Assembly (NCBI GenBank): GCA_016717205.1
Contig: JADKGC010000011.1
Span: 124,001-188,000, forward strand
Reading direction: 5' to 3'
Source: Candidatus Flexifilum breve
GTDB lineage: Bacteria > Chloroflexota > Anaerolineae > Aggregatilineales > Phototrophicaceae
Length of the DNA stretch: 64,000 nucleotides
The notes under the pieces are model-generated. The model made no database searches and was not told the DNA's origin. It was given only the letters and a program-made list of their open reading frames with translations. The translations under genes were made by a program, and so were the position numbers. Below, in pieces: positions 7,779 to 16,112 of the stretch. Within the stretch, counting starts at the first letter, position 1; each line of letters opens with the position of its first letter.

Positions 7779-8879
7779 ATGGAAGGACAGAATTCAGGTC
7801 GCACGCTGCTCGCTGCCGCCCTGCTGACCGCCGCGCTGCTCGTCGCCGCCAATCGCGCTGTCGAGGCCGCGCCCTTTGCGGATTGGTGGCTGCCGATCCT
7901 GCTGTTCGTTTTGGCGATCGGCTTGCTTTTGCTGAATCGTTTCGGCTGGCGTCTGGGCGCAGCCGCTCCGGCGTTTGATGTCGAACCGGAGACGACCGAT
8001 CTCGCGCCGCTGCCCGTTGGCGGTACGCGCACCTACCGCGTGAGCGACTTCCCCGCCGCCGATAATGCGGCTGTGGTTGCCCCGCCCGCCGCACCCGTCA
8101 ACACCATGTTCATCCGTCCCGAACGCGCCGCCGATGTCGATGAAACGCCGAGCGCCGCCCATCCCGTTCCCAGCACGCAGGCAGCCGCGCCCGCCGCCGT
8201 CGAAGTCGATTTGACGCCCGAAAACGCGGTGATCGATTCTCATGCGGGTGAGGACAAGCCGAGTCAGGGGATGCCGTTGGAAAAAGCGACCGAACCAGGC
8301 GCGCCCGCGCCCACGCCGGGCTTCACCGCGCGCACCGAGCACAGCCCCGCCGAAGCCGCCGCCACGCAGGAAAAACCCGCGCCGCCGCCGGAAGCGCAAG
8401 GTGAAACCGCGCAGCCGCATGACGACCCTGTGAAAGAATCAGTGGTGGAGAAGACCGCCGCGCCGCAGCAAGCCTACGAAACCGCGACTATGGGCACGCT
8501 CACCCCCGAAGAAGTCGACAAAGTCGTGAACGACCAGCCGTCGGAGACCGCCGCCAAAGCGACCACGCCTGCCTCGGAAGAACTCACTATCGCCGTGACG
8601 GATCCCGAAGCCGCCGTGGGCAGCGCCGACGATCTCGAAATCATCGACGGCATCGGCCCGAAGATCGCCGGGGCGCTGCGCGCTGCCGGCATCGATTCGT
8701 TCAAGAAGCTGGCGAACGCCACCGAAGATCAGCTCCGGCAGATCCTCACTGGAGCGCAGGTGCGCTATCCCGGTACGACGCTGCCGTTCTGGGCGCAGCA
8801 GGCCGCCTATGCTGCGCGTCAGGATTGGGAAGGCTTCAAGAAGTACAACGCCGACCGTAAAGCCGGGGGAGACGACTAG
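7779..8879 (+). CDS. Membrane-anchored helix-hairpin-helix protein
   Basis: ATG 7779 is chosen over GTG 7764 because GAAGGGAC lies about 8 nt upstream. The 366-residue product has two N-terminal hydrophobic segments (about 8-27 and 38-58), a long Ala/Pro/Glu-rich disordered region (about 75-275), and a C-terminal domain DLEIIDGIGPKIAGALRAAGIDSFKKLANATEDQL. The latter is a helix-hairpin-helix fold of the DUF4332/'flap endonuclease-like' type that normally contacts DNA or proteins non-specifically. No nuclease residues are evident. The DinB gene starts immediately after its stop. Confidence 0.78.
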   Translation: MEGQNSGRTLLAAALLTAALLVAANRAVEAAPFADWWLPILLFVLAIGLLLLNRFGWRLGAAAPAFDVEPETTDLAPLPVGGTRTYRVSDFPAADNAAVVAPPAAPVNTMFIRPERAADVDETPSAAHPVPSTQAAAPAAVEVDLTPENAVIDSHAGEDKPSQGMPLEKATEPGAPAPTPGFTARTEHSPAEAAATQEKPAPPPEAQGETAQPHDDPVKESVVEKTAAPQQAYETATMGTLTPEEVDKVVNDQPSETAAKATTPASEELTIAVTDPEAAVGSADDLEIIDGIGPKIAGALRAAGIDSFKKLANATEDQLRQILTGAQVRYPGTTLPFWAQQAAYAARQDWEGFKKYNADRKAGGDD

Positions 8880-9359
8880 ATGACGTTTCCACTTGCGCGC
8901 GGTCTGCTCTCGATTCAGCAGACCCCGGCTATTTTGCAGGCGCTCCTGCGGGATGTCGATGAGACGCGTGCCCGGCAAGCTCGTGACGGTGCTGGTTGGA
9001 ACGTGATCGAGATCCTGTGCCACCTGAACGATGTCGAGATTGTGCTCGGCGACCGCATGAAGATCAGCAGCGCGGATAACCCGCCCGCTTTTCCGCCGCT
9101 CGACCCGGACGCGCTGGCCGCGCAGAACCGCTACAGCGAGCAAGCGCTCGCGCCGACGCTGGCGCAGTGGCTGGAACGCCGCCGCGAACTGATCGGCTAC
9201 ATCAAGCGGCTGACCGCCGATGATACCGACGCCCGCTGCGGCATCCATTCGTCGCTCGGTCGAATCACCGTCAGCGAACAGGTAGGGCTGCTGGGTTTGC
9301 ACGATGTCAACCACATCGAACAGATCACCCGTGCGCTCGGGCTGGCGGATCGGTTCTAG
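8880..9359 (+). CDS. DinB-family metal-binding protein
   Basis: 159 residues forming the DinB/YfiT four-helix bundle pattern. GWNVIEILCHLNDVE carries His48 and LLGLHDVNHIEQI carries His141 and His145: the three-histidine metal site of the superfamily is intact. Members include thiol-dependent S-transferases and stress proteins; the specific reaction is not predictable. The ATG directly follows the TAG of the preceding gene (zero spacing), so the two are cotranscribed. Confidence 0.85.
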   Translation: MTFPLARGLLSIQQTPAILQALLRDVDETRARQARDGAGWNVIEILCHLNDVEIVLGDRMKISSADNPPAFPPLDPDALAAQNRYSEQALAPTLAQWLERRRELIGYIKRLTADDTDARCGIHSSLGRITVSEQVGLLGLHDVNHIEQITRALGLADRF

Positions 9360-9395
9360 GCATCGGTAAAGTAATTTTCTCTCCAACTTCTCGTT

Positions 9396-9478
9396 GAGCC
9401 TCACCCCGTTTCGCGCCGCTCAACCGCCCCTCTCCCCAGGGAGAGGGGCAAAGAATCGTCAGGTTCTTGGGGTGAGGT
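9396..9478. repeat. Family-B inverted repeat (variant with CGTTTCGC..GCTCAACCGCC)
   Basis: CCTCACCCCGTTTCGCGCCG, CTCAACCGCCCCTCTCC, then GGAGAGGGGCAAA and a closing GGGGTGAGG. The same module is at 51513-51636 and, in reverse orientation, at 63675-63757. Confidence 0.7.
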
Positions 9479-9562
9479 AAGCGCAACGTCCACCTCGCGC
9501 AACTTTTGCTGACAGCCTCCGTATATGTATGCAGAACGTTAGATTCAGGGGGCTAACTCATC

Positions 9563-10120
9563 ATGACGACCAGATCCAACAATCTCGGCGCGTATATTCT
9601 CATCGGCTTAGGTGTCCTGTTCCTCGCGGGGCAGATTTTTGACTTTGATATCGGGCGGATCTTCGACATTTCGTGGCCCCTGTTCGTGGTCATCCCCGGC
9701 GTGATCTTCCTGATCATCGCCTTCACGGGCGACCGCCGCGCGGCGGGTTTCATCATCCCCGGCGCGATTGTCACGGGCACGGGCTTGATCCTGTGGTTCC
9801 AGGACACGTTTGATCGCTATGAGACGTGGGCGTACGTGTGGACGCTCTACCCGGTGTTCGTCGGTGCGGCGACCATGTACCTCGGCACGCGGCTCGACAA
9901 CGCCCAGCAGATCAAGACGGGGCGCAACCTGCTGCAGTTCGGTCTGATCGCGTTTGTAGTGGCCGCGGCTTTCTTCGAACTGCTGATCTTCAACAGCAAC
10001 GCCTCGATTGGTCGCTGGCTCGTGCCCGGCCTGCTGATCCTCGCGGGCGGCTATATGCTGTTCTTCCGGCGTCCGTCCACCACCAGCGATCTCTTCAGCG
10101 AGAAAGACAAGCGCGGGTAA
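9563..10120 (+). CDS. Small multi-pass membrane protein, DUF5668/LiaF-like
   Basis: 185 residues with about six hydrophobic segments in short pairs: LGAYILIGLGVLFLAGQIFDFD, SWPLFVVIPGVIFLIIAF, GFIIPGAIVTGTGLILWFQ, and further pairs from residue 90. The 'WPLFVVIPG' pair resembles LiaI/LiaF-TM DUF5668 repeats, which in Firmicutes sense envelope stress; function here is unproven. Its own transcription unit is likely, since 200 nt of repeat precede it. A hairpin without T-run lies at 10150-10174 downstream. Confidence 0.7.
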   Translation: MTTRSNNLGAYILIGLGVLFLAGQIFDFDIGRIFDISWPLFVVIPGVIFLIIAFTGDRRAAGFIIPGAIVTGTGLILWFQDTFDRYETWAYVWTLYPVFVGAATMYLGTRLDNAQQIKTGRNLLQFGLIAFVVAAAFFELLIFNSNASIGRWLVPGLLILAGGYMLFFRRPSTTSDLFSEKDKRG

Positions 10121-10314
10121 GCGCGTCCGCGCACCCATGGCTAACCAGTCCCCTCTTCGGCTGTAGAAGAGGGGGCAACTGCTGCATTCCCCGCGCACCG
10201 CGCCTCACATAAGTCAGCGCGTATCTTTCTCGTATTCTTCTGTCAGCCTATATAACGATTTGTTGCATCCTTCACGAATCCCGCATACCATAGAGCAGGA
10301 ATTAATGGATTTGC

Positions 10315-13300
10315 TTGCATAAGACGCGGGGGCGCATTTTGAGGCTCACAAGATATTTTCTGTTTCTGCTCATCATCCTACTCCCCGTAAGCCTGGGCGT
10401 GATGCAGGGTTTTCCTGCGCCGCGCCTCGAAATCACCGGGGTGAACGCGAGTCAACTGCCGACGGTGACGGTTTCGGCCAACGTATTTGATAACGTGAAC
10501 CAGCCGATCACCAATCTCACTGCCGCCAACTTCAGCTTGATCGGCGACCTCGCTCCCTTCGGACAGATCGTCGATGTGCAGAACATCACCGATCAGAACC
10601 TGCCGATTGCGACCGTGCTGGTAATCGATGTCAGCACAAGTATGGAAGGCGCGCCGTTCTTCGCCGCTAAAGATGCGGCCCGCGCGTTCGTGCAGAGCAT
10701 CGGCGCGAACGACCCGGTGGCGATTCTCACCTTCGGTACGGGCACGCGCTTGGTTCAGGATTACACGACTGACAAAAATCTGCTGCTCAGCGCCATCGAT
10801 AACCTGCCGCTCGGCGGGCAGACCGCGCTGTATCAAGCGGCCTATGATGGCGTCCAGTTGGCCGCCAATTCGCCTGTGCCGCGGCGCGCGGTCGTGCTCC
10901 TCAGCGACGGCGCAGAGTACGGCGGTCACAGCAATGTTGGGCGCGGCGCGGCGCTCGAAGAAGCGATCACCCGCGGCGTCCCGGTCTACACCATCGGCCT
11001 CGGCTATGGTACGGATCGCACCTACTTGCAGGAACTTTCGGCGGGGACGAACGCGCGCAACTACGAATCGCCCACGCCCGATCAACTGCTGGCGATTTAC
11101 AGCGAACTGGCGACGATTTTGCGCAGCCAGTATGTGATTACGCTCAACCTCGACCTGCCTGCCGATGGCACGGAATACACACTCGGTTTGCAGGTGAGCA
11201 CGGACGGCGGCGTTTCGGTCGCCAATGCGACGCTGCGCGCGCCCATCCCTGTGCCGATCATCGACCTGACGCTGCCGGATGCCCCCATCACCGAACCGAC
11301 GACGATCACCGCTGATGTGCGCGCCGATGACGACATCGAAGGCGTCAATTTCGCGGTGGCCGATACGGAAATTGGGTCATTGCTCGACGCGGAACCCTTC
11401 ACTTTCACGATTGATCCGGTCGCGTTCCCACCCGGCGATTATACGCTGGCCGTGAGCGCGCTCGACGCGACGGGCGACATCGGCACCGCGGGCGGCACGT
11501 TCACCATTGCCGCGCTGCCGCCGGAACTGACTTTCACGCCGGATCTCGCCGCGCTCGGTACGCTGACCGAACCCGTCACCGTCACCGTTGAGGGCGGCGG
11601 CCAGACCCCGGTCACAGGCGTCTCGGTGCAGTTTGACGGCGACGCGCCGGTTGAACTCGACGCCCCGTACACCTTCATCATCGACCCGGCGCAGTTCACC
11701 CCCGGCGAACACACCATCGCCGTGACCGCGCTCAACGAAGGCGGCCAATCGGGCACTGCCAGCGGCGCGTTCACCGCTGCCGCGCTCCCGCCCGCCATCG
11801 TGATCAGCGGCTTGCAGGATGGCCAAACGGTGGATCGTCCGGTGGACATCAGCGTCACCGTTGCCGGGCAGGTGCCCGTTAGCGATGTGACAGTGACGGT
11901 CGGCGGAGAAGAACTCGAACCGAACGCTGACAATAGCTATACCATCGACCCGATGACGCTCCCGCCGGGCGGCACGACGATCACCGTCGATGCCACGCTC
12001 GAAAACGGGCAGAGCGGCACGACCAGCCTCAACTTCCTGACCGCCGCGCTCCCGCCGCAGATCTTCATCAGCGGTTTGACCCCCGGCGAAACGCTGGATG
12101 CCAGCCGCGAGATCGAAATCAATGCCAACAGCCAGACCACGGTCGTGCATGTCGCCGTGCTGCTGGATGACGCCGAAGTCGGGCACTTCACCGCGCTGCC
12201 GATCCCGGTGACGCTGGATGTGCTGGCGCTCGGTGCCGGTGAGCACAACCTCCGCATCATCGCCGACAACGCCAGCGGCCAGAGTTCGACGCTCGATGTG
12301 CCGTTCAGCGTGTCAGAAGCGCCGATTGCGACCGCGACACAGGTCGCGAACGCCTCGGCCACCGCTATGCAGGCGACGCAGGTCGTGCAGGCGACCGCCG
12401 CCGCGGTCCAAGCGACTGAGTTCGCCAATGCGACCGCGACCCAGGCGCAGGCCACCAGCGACGCGATTTCGACGGTGAGCGCGCAGTCGACGCTGGCCGT
12501 GAACGCCACCGCGACGCAGATTGCCGGGCAAACCGCGACCGTCGAAGCCAACGCAACAGCCACGGAAGTCGCCATGTTGGCCGTTACCCAGCAGTTCGTC
12601 GATCAGCAGGCGTCGACGCAAGCCGCCGCCGATCAGGCCGCGACTAACATTGCGCGCAGCACGCTCGATGCCGCCGCCACCGAATTCGCACAGGCTACGT
12701 CGACGCAGGTCGCCGCCGTGACACGCGGCGCGCAGGTCACCGCCACAGCAGAAGCGGGCGCCACTGGCACGGCTGCTGCTGTCGCAACGCAAGCCGCTAA
12801 TCTCAATGCCACCGAGCTCGCCGCGCTGACGGCGACCGCGGCGCTAACGGCCACTGAACAAGCGAACGCCGCCGCCACCCAAGCGGCCATTGAGCAGGCC
12901 ACGCAGGAGGCGAACGCCAGCGCGACCGCCGCCGCCGTGGCGCTGACCGCGACAGTCGAGGCGAATGCGAGCGCAACGCAGGCCGTCAACCTGACAGCGA
13001 CCGCACAGAACACGGTCGATGCCCGCGAAACCGCCCGGGCGGAGATCGGCGCGACAAGTCAGGTGGAAACGCGCAGCGCGCTCGAAACCCGCGCCGCGCA
13101 GACGCGCCTTGAAGTCCAGCAGACGCAGGACGCCCGCGCTACTCGTGACGCTGCGACGCAAGCCGCGGAGACCGAAGAAGTCAACGCGCAGGCGACGCAA
13201 GCCGCGGTAGACACGCAAGCTGCCGCGCAGACCTCGACCCAGACCGCCGCTGAGACGCAGAGCGCCGTAGAAGTGCAGACCCAAGAAGTGCAAGCCGCGC

Positions 13301-13695
13301 AGACCGAAGAGACGTTAGTGGCGCAGGCGAGCACGGTCACCGCAGAGACGGGCGCGACGGGCACGGAAGCCGCCGCGCAAACCGCCACCGCCGACAGCGC
13401 CAATGTCGCCGCACAGACGGCCGCCGCGCAAAGCACGGCGACTGAAGACGCGCAGGCAACCGCGACCGCGCAAGCGAATGCGACCATTGAAATCCGCTTG
13501 AGCGCGGTTGGCCCGACGCCGACGCCCGTTGATGGTGGCGCCCAGTCCGCGTCCAGCCCGACGCCCGCGCCGACGCTCGTGCCGCAGCAGACCGAAACCG
13601 CGCCGTTCAGCGGCGACATCATCCCGATCCTGATCATCGCGCTCGTGCTGATCATCCTACTGATCGTGATTGTGCTGGTTTTGCGGCGGCGGTAA
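10315..13695 (+). CDS. Large VWA-domain surface protein with Ig-like repeats and Ala/Thr/Gln-rich stalk
   Basis: 1126 residues from TTG 10315 (TTG 10339 is an alternative). A signal anchor (YFLFLLIILLPVSLGV) is followed by a von Willebrand factor A domain at about 98-270 with the MIDAS motif DVSTS at 105-109. Three to four beta-sandwich repeats follow, each joined by an AALPP linker (about 325-680), then a stalk of about 380 residues almost entirely of Ala, Thr, Gln, Glu and Asn. It ends in a 24-residue hydrophobic anchor (IPILIIALVLIILLIVIVLVL) and RRR. It is therefore membrane-tethered, projecting an adhesion-type head. VWA/MIDAS domains bind ligand through a metal ion. Confidence 0.83.
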   Translation: MHKTRGRILRLTRYFLFLLIILLPVSLGVMQGFPAPRLEITGVNASQLPTVTVSANVFDNVNQPITNLTAANFSLIGDLAPFGQIVDVQNITDQNLPIATVLVIDVSTSMEGAPFFAAKDAARAFVQSIGANDPVAILTFGTGTRLVQDYTTDKNLLLSAIDNLPLGGQTALYQAAYDGVQLAANSPVPRRAVVLLSDGAEYGGHSNVGRGAALEEAITRGVPVYTIGLGYGTDRTYLQELSAGTNARNYESPTPDQLLAIYSELATILRSQYVITLNLDLPADGTEYTLGLQVSTDGGVSVANATLRAPIPVPIIDLTLPDAPITEPTTITADVRADDDIEGVNFAVADTEIGSLLDAEPFTFTIDPVAFPPGDYTLAVSALDATGDIGTAGGTFTIAALPPELTFTPDLAALGTLTEPVTVTVEGGGQTPVTGVSVQFDGDAPVELDAPYTFIIDPAQFTPGEHTIAVTALNEGGQSGTASGAFTAAALPPAIVISGLQDGQTVDRPVDISVTVAGQVPVSDVTVTVGGEELEPNADNSYTIDPMTLPPGGTTITVDATLENGQSGTTSLNFLTAALPPQIFISGLTPGETLDASREIEINANSQTTVVHVAVLLDDAEVGHFTALPIPVTLDVLALGAGEHNLRIIADNASGQSSTLDVPFSVSEAPIATATQVANASATAMQATQVVQATAAAVQATEFANATATQAQATSDAISTVSAQSTLAVNATATQIAGQTATVEANATATEVAMLAVTQQFVDQQASTQAAADQAATNIARSTLDAAATEFAQATSTQVAAVTRGAQVTATAEAGATGTAAAVATQAANLNATELAALTATAALTATEQANAAATQAAIEQATQEANASATAAAVALTATVEANASATQAVNLTATAQNTVDARETARAEIGATSQVETRSALETRAAQTRLEVQQTQDARATRDAATQAAETEEVNAQATQAAVDTQAAAQTSTQTAAETQSAVEVQTQEVQAAQTEETLVAQASTVTAETGATGTEAAAQTATADSANVAAQTAAAQSTATEDAQATATAQANATIEIRLSAVGPTPTPVDGGAQSASSPTPAPTLVPQQTETAPFSGDIIPILIIALVLIILLIVIVLVLRRR

Positions 13696-13740
13696 GGTTC
13701 ACCGGAGTTTCCACCTGCTCGACTTAACGAGCGGGTTTGG

Positions 13741-13770
13741 CACACGGGCGCACACATGTGCGCCCGTGTG
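13741..13770. repeat. Long inverted repeat downstream of the VWA gene
   Basis: CACACGGGCGCACA and TGTGCGCCCGTGTG form a 14-bp perfect stem with a 2-nt loop, 45 nt after the stop. No T-run follows, so it is more likely a member of the palindrome family (compare the GGGCGCACA-type unit at 56751) than a classic terminator. It may still protect the mRNA end. Confidence 0.55.
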
Positions 13771-13844
13771 CTTCCTGCGGTACTTGTGTAGGGACGCAAT
13801 TCATTGCGTCCGCTGCGTCCGACCCCACCCCCCGGCCCCTAACA

Positions 13845-14049
13845 GGGTAGGTTTTTATGCTTCCCCATCGAATACGGTTTTCTTCGCTGAGAACCTGTAG
13901 GGACGAGGCATGCCTCGTCCGGTTTTTCCTTTGGATTAGGCAATAGATCGTTTGTCTGTGAAAGCAAAAGAGGTGGTTTAACGGATAGGGTGGTTGTGTG
14001 AGCACAGGAGGACGAGGCATGCCTCGTCCCTACAATTAAAAACCTACCC
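13845..14049. mobile_element. MITE-like composite element (copy 2) with 13-bp terminal inverted repeats
   Basis: GGGTAGGTTTTTA (13845-13857) is matched by its exact reverse complement at 14037-14049. The 205-bp interior carries two family-A palindromes (13897-13920 and 14010-14033, both with the GACGAGGCATGCCTCGTC core) separated by an AT-richer stretch. It is homologous to 1331-1630. The surrounding gap 13696-14155 also has a GGACGCAAT/ATTGCGTCC palindrome near 13791 and family C/B repeats at 14052-14152; no gene is visible. Confidence 0.65.
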
Positions 14050-14051
14050 CT

Positions 14052-14152
14052 GAGAGCCCCCCGGCCCCTCAACCGAATTCAGGGAGGGGAGACAACATTG
14101 CTCGCCACGTCTCCCCCTCGCCTCTTTTTGGAGAGGGTGCTGGGGTGAGGTT
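14052..14152. repeat. Family C plus family B repeats
   Basis: CCCCTCAACCGAATTCAGGG, AGGGGAG, ACATTGCTCGCC, then CTCCCCCTCGCC and a closing GGTGCTGGGGTGAGG. The GAATTCAGGGAGGGGAG...ACATTGCTCGCC unit recurs at 61938-61972 and, reversed, near 21725-21775. Confidence 0.6.
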
Positions 14153-14155
14153 GCC

Positions 14156-15079
14156 CTACCCGATCGCCTGCCGTACAACCTCTAAATCGACATTGCCACC
14201 ACTGATGACGACCGCGGTCTTTTTGTCGCGTGGAATCGTCGCGGCGAGTACCGCCGCCAACCCGACCGCGCCCCCGCCTTCGACCAGCCATCCCGCTTCG
14301 GCGATCAGCCAGCGCATGGCGGCGGCGATTTCGGCTTCGCTCACCAGCACAATGCGATCCACCAGCGCGCGCGTGACCGGCACGGTGATCGAGCCCGCTT
14401 CGATGTCGCCGGGGAGCGCGTCGGCCAAGGTGTCATAGGCGACGGGCAGCGCCGCGCCGTAGACCAGGTTGTACATGTCCGGCGACACCGCCGCGTTCAC
14501 GCCGATCACCTCGACGTTCGGGCGCAGTCCTTTCACCGCGGTCGCGATGCCGGAGATCAGCCCGCCGCCGCCCACCGGGACGAGCACACGCTCGACCTCG
14601 GGCAGCGCGGCGACAATTTCCAACCCGACCGTACCATTGCCCGCGGCCACCCGCAGGTCGTTGTAAGGCGAGACGTAGGTCAGGCCGTCCGCGCGTTCCT
14701 GCCGCCGCGCTTCGATCTCGGTCGCGCCGTACTCTTCGCCGTGCAGTACGACTTCCGCGCCATAACGCTTAACCCCGGCGATCTTCTTTTTGGGCGCGTG
14801 CAGCGGCATGAGCACGCGGGCACGCGTCCCGGTCAGGTGGGCGGTGTAGGCGATGCCCTGCGCGTGATTGCCCGACGACGCGGTGATCACTCCGGCGGCG
14901 CGCTCCGCCTCACTGAGCGCCAGCAGCGCGTTAAGCGCCCCGCGCACCTTGAACGAGTGCGTTCGGTTGGCGTTTTCCAGCTTCAACCACAGGTTATCCC
15001 CGACCCATTCGAGCGGTGTGGGCAGCAGGTGCGGGCGCAGGCGCGCCGCCGCCGCTTCAACTTCGCCTAAATTCAGCAT
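14156..15079 (-). CDS. PLP-dependent threonine/serine dehydratase (catabolic type)
   Basis: 307 residues from the ATG at 15079, chosen because AAGGAAACGG precedes it; an upstream in-frame ATG at 15127 would lie in the promoter. Fold-type II PLP motifs are present: NRTHSFKVRGA with Schiff-base Lys44, SSGNHAQG (about 71), and the phosphate loop VPVGGGGLISG (about 168). There is no C-terminal ACT domain, so it is like short TdcB-type or eukaryotic serine racemase/threonine deaminase forms rather than IlvA. Expected reaction: threonine to 2-oxobutanoate plus ammonia (or serine to pyruvate). Divergent to the methyltransferase at 15132. Confidence 0.87.
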   Translation of the reverse strand: MLNLGEVEAAAARLRPHLLPTPLEWVGDNLWLKLENANRTHSFKVRGALNALLALSEAERAAGVITASSGNHAQGIAYTAHLTGTRARVLMPLHAPKKKIAGVKRYGAEVVLHGEEYGATEIEARRQERADGLTYVSPYNDLRVAAGNGTVGLEIVAALPEVERVLVPVGGGGLISGIATAVKGLRPNVEVIGVNAAVSPDMYNLVYGAALPVAYDTLADALPGDIEAGSITVPVTRALVDRIVLVSEAEIAAAMRWLIAEAGWLVEGGGAVGLAAVLAATIPRDKKTAVVISGGNVDLEVVRQAIG

Positions 15080-15116
15080 TTCCGTTTCCTTAAGTAGTGT
15101 GTTGCGAACGAGATGG

Positions 15117-15124
15117 AGTATAAT
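15117..15124. promoter_or_regulatory. Overlapping divergent -10 elements
   Basis: The octamer AGTATAAT contains TATAAT on the plus strand (15119-15124) and TATACT on the minus strand (15122-15117). Minus-strand transcription would start near 15110 and give a ~31-nt leader for the dehydratase. Plus-strand transcription would start about 15131, at the GTG of the methyltransferase. -35 matches are weak on both sides. Confidence 0.45.
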
Positions 15125-15131
15125 CATAAGA

Positions 15132-16055
15132 GTGAACCACGATACCCTCGGGACTCATATGACTTCCAATTCCGACTCCGACGCACTGAATCATCAGTAC
15201 GCGAACGACATATTCCTGAAAACCCGGCAGGATATTCATCATCAGTATAGTGTGCCAAAGGTGGATTTTCCCGCTTGGGTGATCACGCGCATTCATTGGC
15301 GTGGAGATGAAGTCGTGCTGGATGTGGGCTCGGGTTCCGGGACATACTTCAATGCGCTCAGGGCACAACGGCCGAACATCACCTACTACGGGCTGGATCG
15401 CTCCGCGGGCATGCTGGCGACGCACAATGCCTCGCAGCGCCTGCTGACGGGCGACGCGCAGCACCTGCCGTTCGCCGATGCCACCTTCGATGTGGTCATG
15501 GCAAATCACATGCTTTACCATGTGCCGGATATCGACATGGCGATTCGCGAGATGAAACGCGTGCTCAAACCGGGCGGCGTGCTCATCACCGCGACCAACA
15601 GCGTACAGACTATGCGCGAATTCCTCGCGCTGCTCAATCGCGGCATGCTGCTGCTCAGTACGCCCGGCAACATTCACCGCCGCCCCATGCAGCCCGATTC
15701 GCTGCGTTTTTCGCTGGAAAATGGCGTGCGCTTGCTCGCCAAGCACTTTTATGCGGTGGTGCGTCACGACCTCCCCGGCGAGCTGATCTTCCCGCAGGTC
15801 GAGCCGGTCATGGCGTACATGGAAAGCCTGCGCTCGCTGCGCGAACCGCAGCTCCCGCGCGGTGTCTTCTGGGATGACCTGATGCTGATTGTGCGCGAGC
15901 AGATCAGCCGCGCGATCAGTCACGCAGGCGAGCTGAAGGTCGAAAAGCTAAGCGGCGTGCTGATCGCCAGCAACAGCGGCGGCTTCATTCACGATTTTGT
16001 GACGCTGAAAGACGCGGAAACCCTCGACGGCAAGGGCACCGCCCCGCTCAACTAG
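15132..16055 (+). CDS. Class I SAM-dependent methyltransferase (Methyltransf_11 type)
   Basis: About 300 residues with VVLDVGSGSGTYFNAL (motif I), LLTGDAQHLPFADATFDVVMANHMLYHVPD (motifs II/III) and MKRVLKPGGVLITATNS. This is the ubiquinone/menaquinone- or sterol-type Methyltransf_11 core. GTG 15132 lies 7 nt after TATAAT (leaderless option); ATG 15159 is the alternative start with a normal leader. The substrate is unknown. A strong hairpin-T terminator follows at 16081. Confidence 0.8.
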   Translation: MNHDTLGTHMTSNSDSDALNHQYANDIFLKTRQDIHHQYSVPKVDFPAWVITRIHWRGDEVVLDVGSGSGTYFNALRAQRPNITYYGLDRSAGMLATHNASQRLLTGDAQHLPFADATFDVVMANHMLYHVPDIDMAIREMKRVLKPGGVLITATNSVQTMREFLALLNRGMLLLSTPGNIHRRPMQPDSLRFSLENGVRLLAKHFYAVVRHDLPGELIFPQVEPVMAYMESLRSLREPQLPRGVFWDDLMLIVREQISRAISHAGELKVEKLSGVLIASNSGGFIHDFVTLKDAETLDGKGTAPLN

Positions 16056-16080
16056 GCGCGGTAGGCAGGGATCTTATCAG

Positions 16081-16112
16081 CGGGCAGACACATTCGGTCT
16101 GCCCGTTTTATT
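16081..16112. terminator. Rho-independent terminator between convergent genes
   Basis: CGGGCAGAC / GTCTGCCCG 9-bp stem with a 7-nt loop, followed by TTTTATTT. It lies 26 nt after the plus-strand methyltransferase stop, and its T-run overlaps the stop of the minus-strand GNAT gene. Confidence 0.75.

Noticed and set aside
10150..10174. CCCCTCTTC/GAAGAGGGG hairpin as a terminator
   Set aside because: The stem is good but is followed by GCAACT rather than a T-run, so intrinsic termination is not supported.
10305..10322. ATG at 10305 as start of the VWA gene
   Set aside because: It is in another frame and stops after five codons (ATGGATTTGCTTGCATAA); TTG 10315 or TTG 10339 keeps the signal peptide frame.
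14868..15131. Upstream extension of the methyltransferase ORF at 15132
   Set aside because: It lies antisense to the threonine dehydratase gene and across its promoter.
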